This document shows, one piece after another, positions 61,564-64,000 of a stretch of DNA of 64,000 nucleotides. The first letter of the stretch is position 1; the number at the start of each line of letters is the position of its first letter. Made by a program: the position numbers and the translations under genes. The DNA is from Aquila chrysaetos chrysaetos (Eukaryota; Chordata; Aves; Accipitriformes; Accipitridae). The notes beneath the pieces are model-generated. The model worked only from the letters and a program-made list of their open reading frames with translations, made no database searches and had not been told where the DNA came from. The stretch lies in NCBI RefSeq assembly GCF_900496995.4, contig NC_044029.1, positions 8,122,001-8,186,000 of the forward strand, read 5' to 3'.

Positions 61564-64000
61564 AATTTTTTTTACCATTACTGGTACTAGAATTAAATAG
61601 AACCTGGCAAGTGTATTATGTATAATTTAACATGATATACAGTTATTCTAATACCCACTCATGTGGGAACAAAATCTTAGCCAAGAAAAGCAGTTTAATT
61701 TCTCCTATCCCAAACTAGGCTTTGGAAGACAGGCTGTAACAGTTATTATACTGTACTTGTATTAATTGCAATATTTGACTATATGAAGCTCCAGTATAGT
61801 CTGAGAGATTTTCAGGTGCCTGTATATATCAAATAACCATTTCTTTTGAGTATGTGCTGAAAGCTTGTCTTGGGTTAAGTTCACATGCTTCCATTTCTAA
61901 GCAGTCACTTTTGTGTTGTTTAATCTGTTTTCTGCTATTGATTTGTTCTGGTCTTTTTTGGTTAAAGTCTGGGTCTTTTAACAAATGTCAAGGTTTACAT
62001 ATCCTCTGTTTTGATAAGTAATGCAATATGTAAAATGCTTTGAATGAAACTCTTGGTGTCCAAGAAGAAAAGCTTTGTTAAACAGGTTATGATAGAAATT
62101 TTATGATGTATAGTAGACGTCATAGGGCATTTATCGATCCACCTAACATTGTGTGTCTGGAGATATAATTTATTTCAAAGTCCTTACCATATTGTATCAC
62201 TTAAGAGCAAATACAGCATAAGAAGGCATGGAGAAAAAACTTCAACATTTTAATGAAAGTGACCAGAACGAATCCTTAGCAGTAAAGCGTTTACATCAAT
62301 TTAAGCTCTAGAAAGAAGCTAGGTTCAGCAGGTCTGTGAAAAAGGTAAATGCTACCATCTCAGAAAAGTTACTTATTAATAATGTTACTTATGGCTATAT
62401 TGAAGTCGGATCAAAATTTTTTTTCTGGTTGCATTCTTTACGTCAAAACAAAAATATACTTATTGTATTGCAATTTTACATTAACTTTTTGTATTTCACA
62501 CTTATATTTGAATAGCATTGAGAAGCCTCAGGAGCATCTTACATGAAATCCCACATAATATGTAAAGATATATCTCCTTTCCGTATGGAGACTTGAAGAT
62601 AAAACATACTCATGATTAATTTATATTTTTTTTGTAAGCAACTGATTAACTTTGTCTGTAAACCTCCTTCACTTCAAGTTGGTAGGACTAGAGACTAATC
62701 TTAAAATTTTATAGGAACAATGAACTTAAATATCTTTGTTTATCAAACATTGATGTTGTTCTAACCAGATCATGCTGACAATGACATACCTGAATAATCT
62801 GAACTCTAAAATGTGACTCAGTCACATGAAGGGGTTCAGATAGATAAGCATTTACAAGAATAAGTCATAAACATTTATTAATTGCCATTCTACACACTTG
62901 AAATAAACAACATAATAAACATAATGCTTCAAATATGTTACTGTAAAATACAACATTTTCCTAACTACAAACAGGACTTTTAGCACCATTGGTTATTAAA
63001 GCTCAATCTTTATTTCAGGTCCTTATCTATTTCCCCAATTTTGACCATTTAGGATGAAATTTTACATACAGACTATCTGCCTTTGGCTGAAGTTTTCTGA
63101 AAGGTTGGTCACTTCTAAGAAAATATGTGAAATATTTATGTTGCCTTTTGCAGAGGGGACTTGAAGTCCACCAAATAACAGAACCTTGCTTTTAGGATCT
63201 GTCCAAATTTGGATCAAGAATATACAAATGGAAGTTTCTACACGATTGGAGGAGAACTTCTTGATTTTTTTGGCTATATTCCCTAAAATACCAGTCAGCA
63301 TGGAAACGCGCTTTACCATGAGGTTACACTGAGCTAAGCAAGACTATTCCTAAAAATAATGTTGAAGATCATGCTAGGTCAGGGAACTTAAGAGCCTGCT
63401 TGTTTCATGCTCTCTGTAGCAGATAGAGCCTAGCTACAGGAACCATGGAGAGGGGAAGAAGGAAAGCTCCTATAGAAAGGGGACTGAGAGAAGAGGCAGA
63501 GGGCTGGAATTAAAACCCGAGAGAGAGATGAGACTGACTTGGAGTTAAGGTGAGAGAAACTAAGGCTAACTTGGCAGTACCCTGACATAGGTGGCACAAG
63601 TGCCTAGAATGACTTGACAAATAGACTGACACTGAGAGCAGAGAGAAAACGTCAGGAAGAAAAAAGTTGTGAATTGACAAAGGGGAACTGAGGAAGAATA
63701 AAGAAGATGGATTAAGGGGCACTAGATGGGCCCTAACTCTCAGAACTTACGTAATTAAAAGAAGCGAAAATACATGTGACAATAAGGAAGGATACAGAAA
63801 ATAAGTACATTAAGACTCTGGATTCAAGATCTGCCTAAATAGTACACTAAACCAGGCCAAATGTGGAGGAGATTTCAACTAGGAGATTCATAATCTGAGG
63901 AATACTGGCAAGGAATATCTAGATACAAAAGGGAATAGAGAGAGAGAGGAAAAGGTAATCAGACAAGTATCTGTGGAAACAAACACAAGACTCGATGGCA

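Larger units (their letters stand above)
51891..64000. other. AT-rich intergenic DNA
   Basis: No gene recognised. A moderately GC stretch at about 51890-52270 has open frames of 125 codons (plus) and 89 codons (minus) that I cannot assign; it may be an unrecognised old repeat. A purine-biased stretch lies at 63420-63720. A short palindrome CCATTA-ATGC-TAATGG occurs at 52771-52786. Distal 3' exons of LRRIQ1 could be hidden here, but I see none. Confidence 0.65.

Noticed and set aside
43701..64000. Search for LRRIQ1 3' exons expected by mammalian synteny
   Set aside because: No minus-strand frame with leucine-rich or IQ-motif character was recognised; the gene probably ends beyond the window or its exons here are too short to identify by eye.

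Overview
The window is vertebrate nuclear DNA, most probably from a bird. It has one multi-exon gene, long AT-rich non-coding stretches, CpG-rich promoter DNA, short remnants of avian-type CR1 retrotransposons, and one degraded LTR of a kind common in bird genomes. There are no bacterial operons, CRISPR arrays, or rRNA or tRNA genes. I did not find a novel biological system. The interesting material is regulatory and repeat-derived.

The only protein-coding gene I can support is ALX1 (formerly CART1), an aristaless-like paired-type homeobox gene on the minus strand. It is complete in four coding exons: exon 1 at 43248-43473, exon 2 at 40861-41165, exon 3 at 37018-37146 and exon 4 at 24783-25103. 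Joined, these give 326 codons plus stop with all splice phases consistent, the same length as the mammalian protein. The homeodomain (about residues 132-191) is split between exons 2 and 3 after homeodomain position 46. The C-terminal OAR motif lies in exon 4. A TATA-like box sits about 185 bp upstream of the start codon.

Layout: 1-10.2 kb is AT-rich intergenic DNA. A degraded solo LTR lies at about 10.2-10.9 kb, followed by more intergenic DNA to 19.1 kb. An isolated CpG island with a candidate splice donor is at 19.1-19.5 kb. From 19.6 to 24.4 kb is the ALX1 3' flank, with a palindromic paired-homeodomain site and an ancient inverted-repeat element. ALX1 and its introns occupy 24.5-43.6 kb; intron 3 alone is 11.9 kb. 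A CpG-rich upstream domain full of homopolymer tracts runs from about 43.7 to 51 kb, and AT-rich intergenic DNA fills 51-64 kb. In mammals ALX1 has LRRIQ1 upstream and RASSF9 downstream. I could not recognise an exon of either here.

The most repeated structure outside the gene is a set of at least eight short, decayed, palindromic elements. They begin with motifs such as GGGCCAAATTCTG and carry an internal GACTTCAATGG-like core, and I interpret them as fossil amniote MITE-type repeats. Other points of note are the orphan CpG island, the TAATCTAATTA site downstream of a gene whose product binds such sites, and several stretches that look like conserved non-coding elements. Those stretches are judged by eye only.
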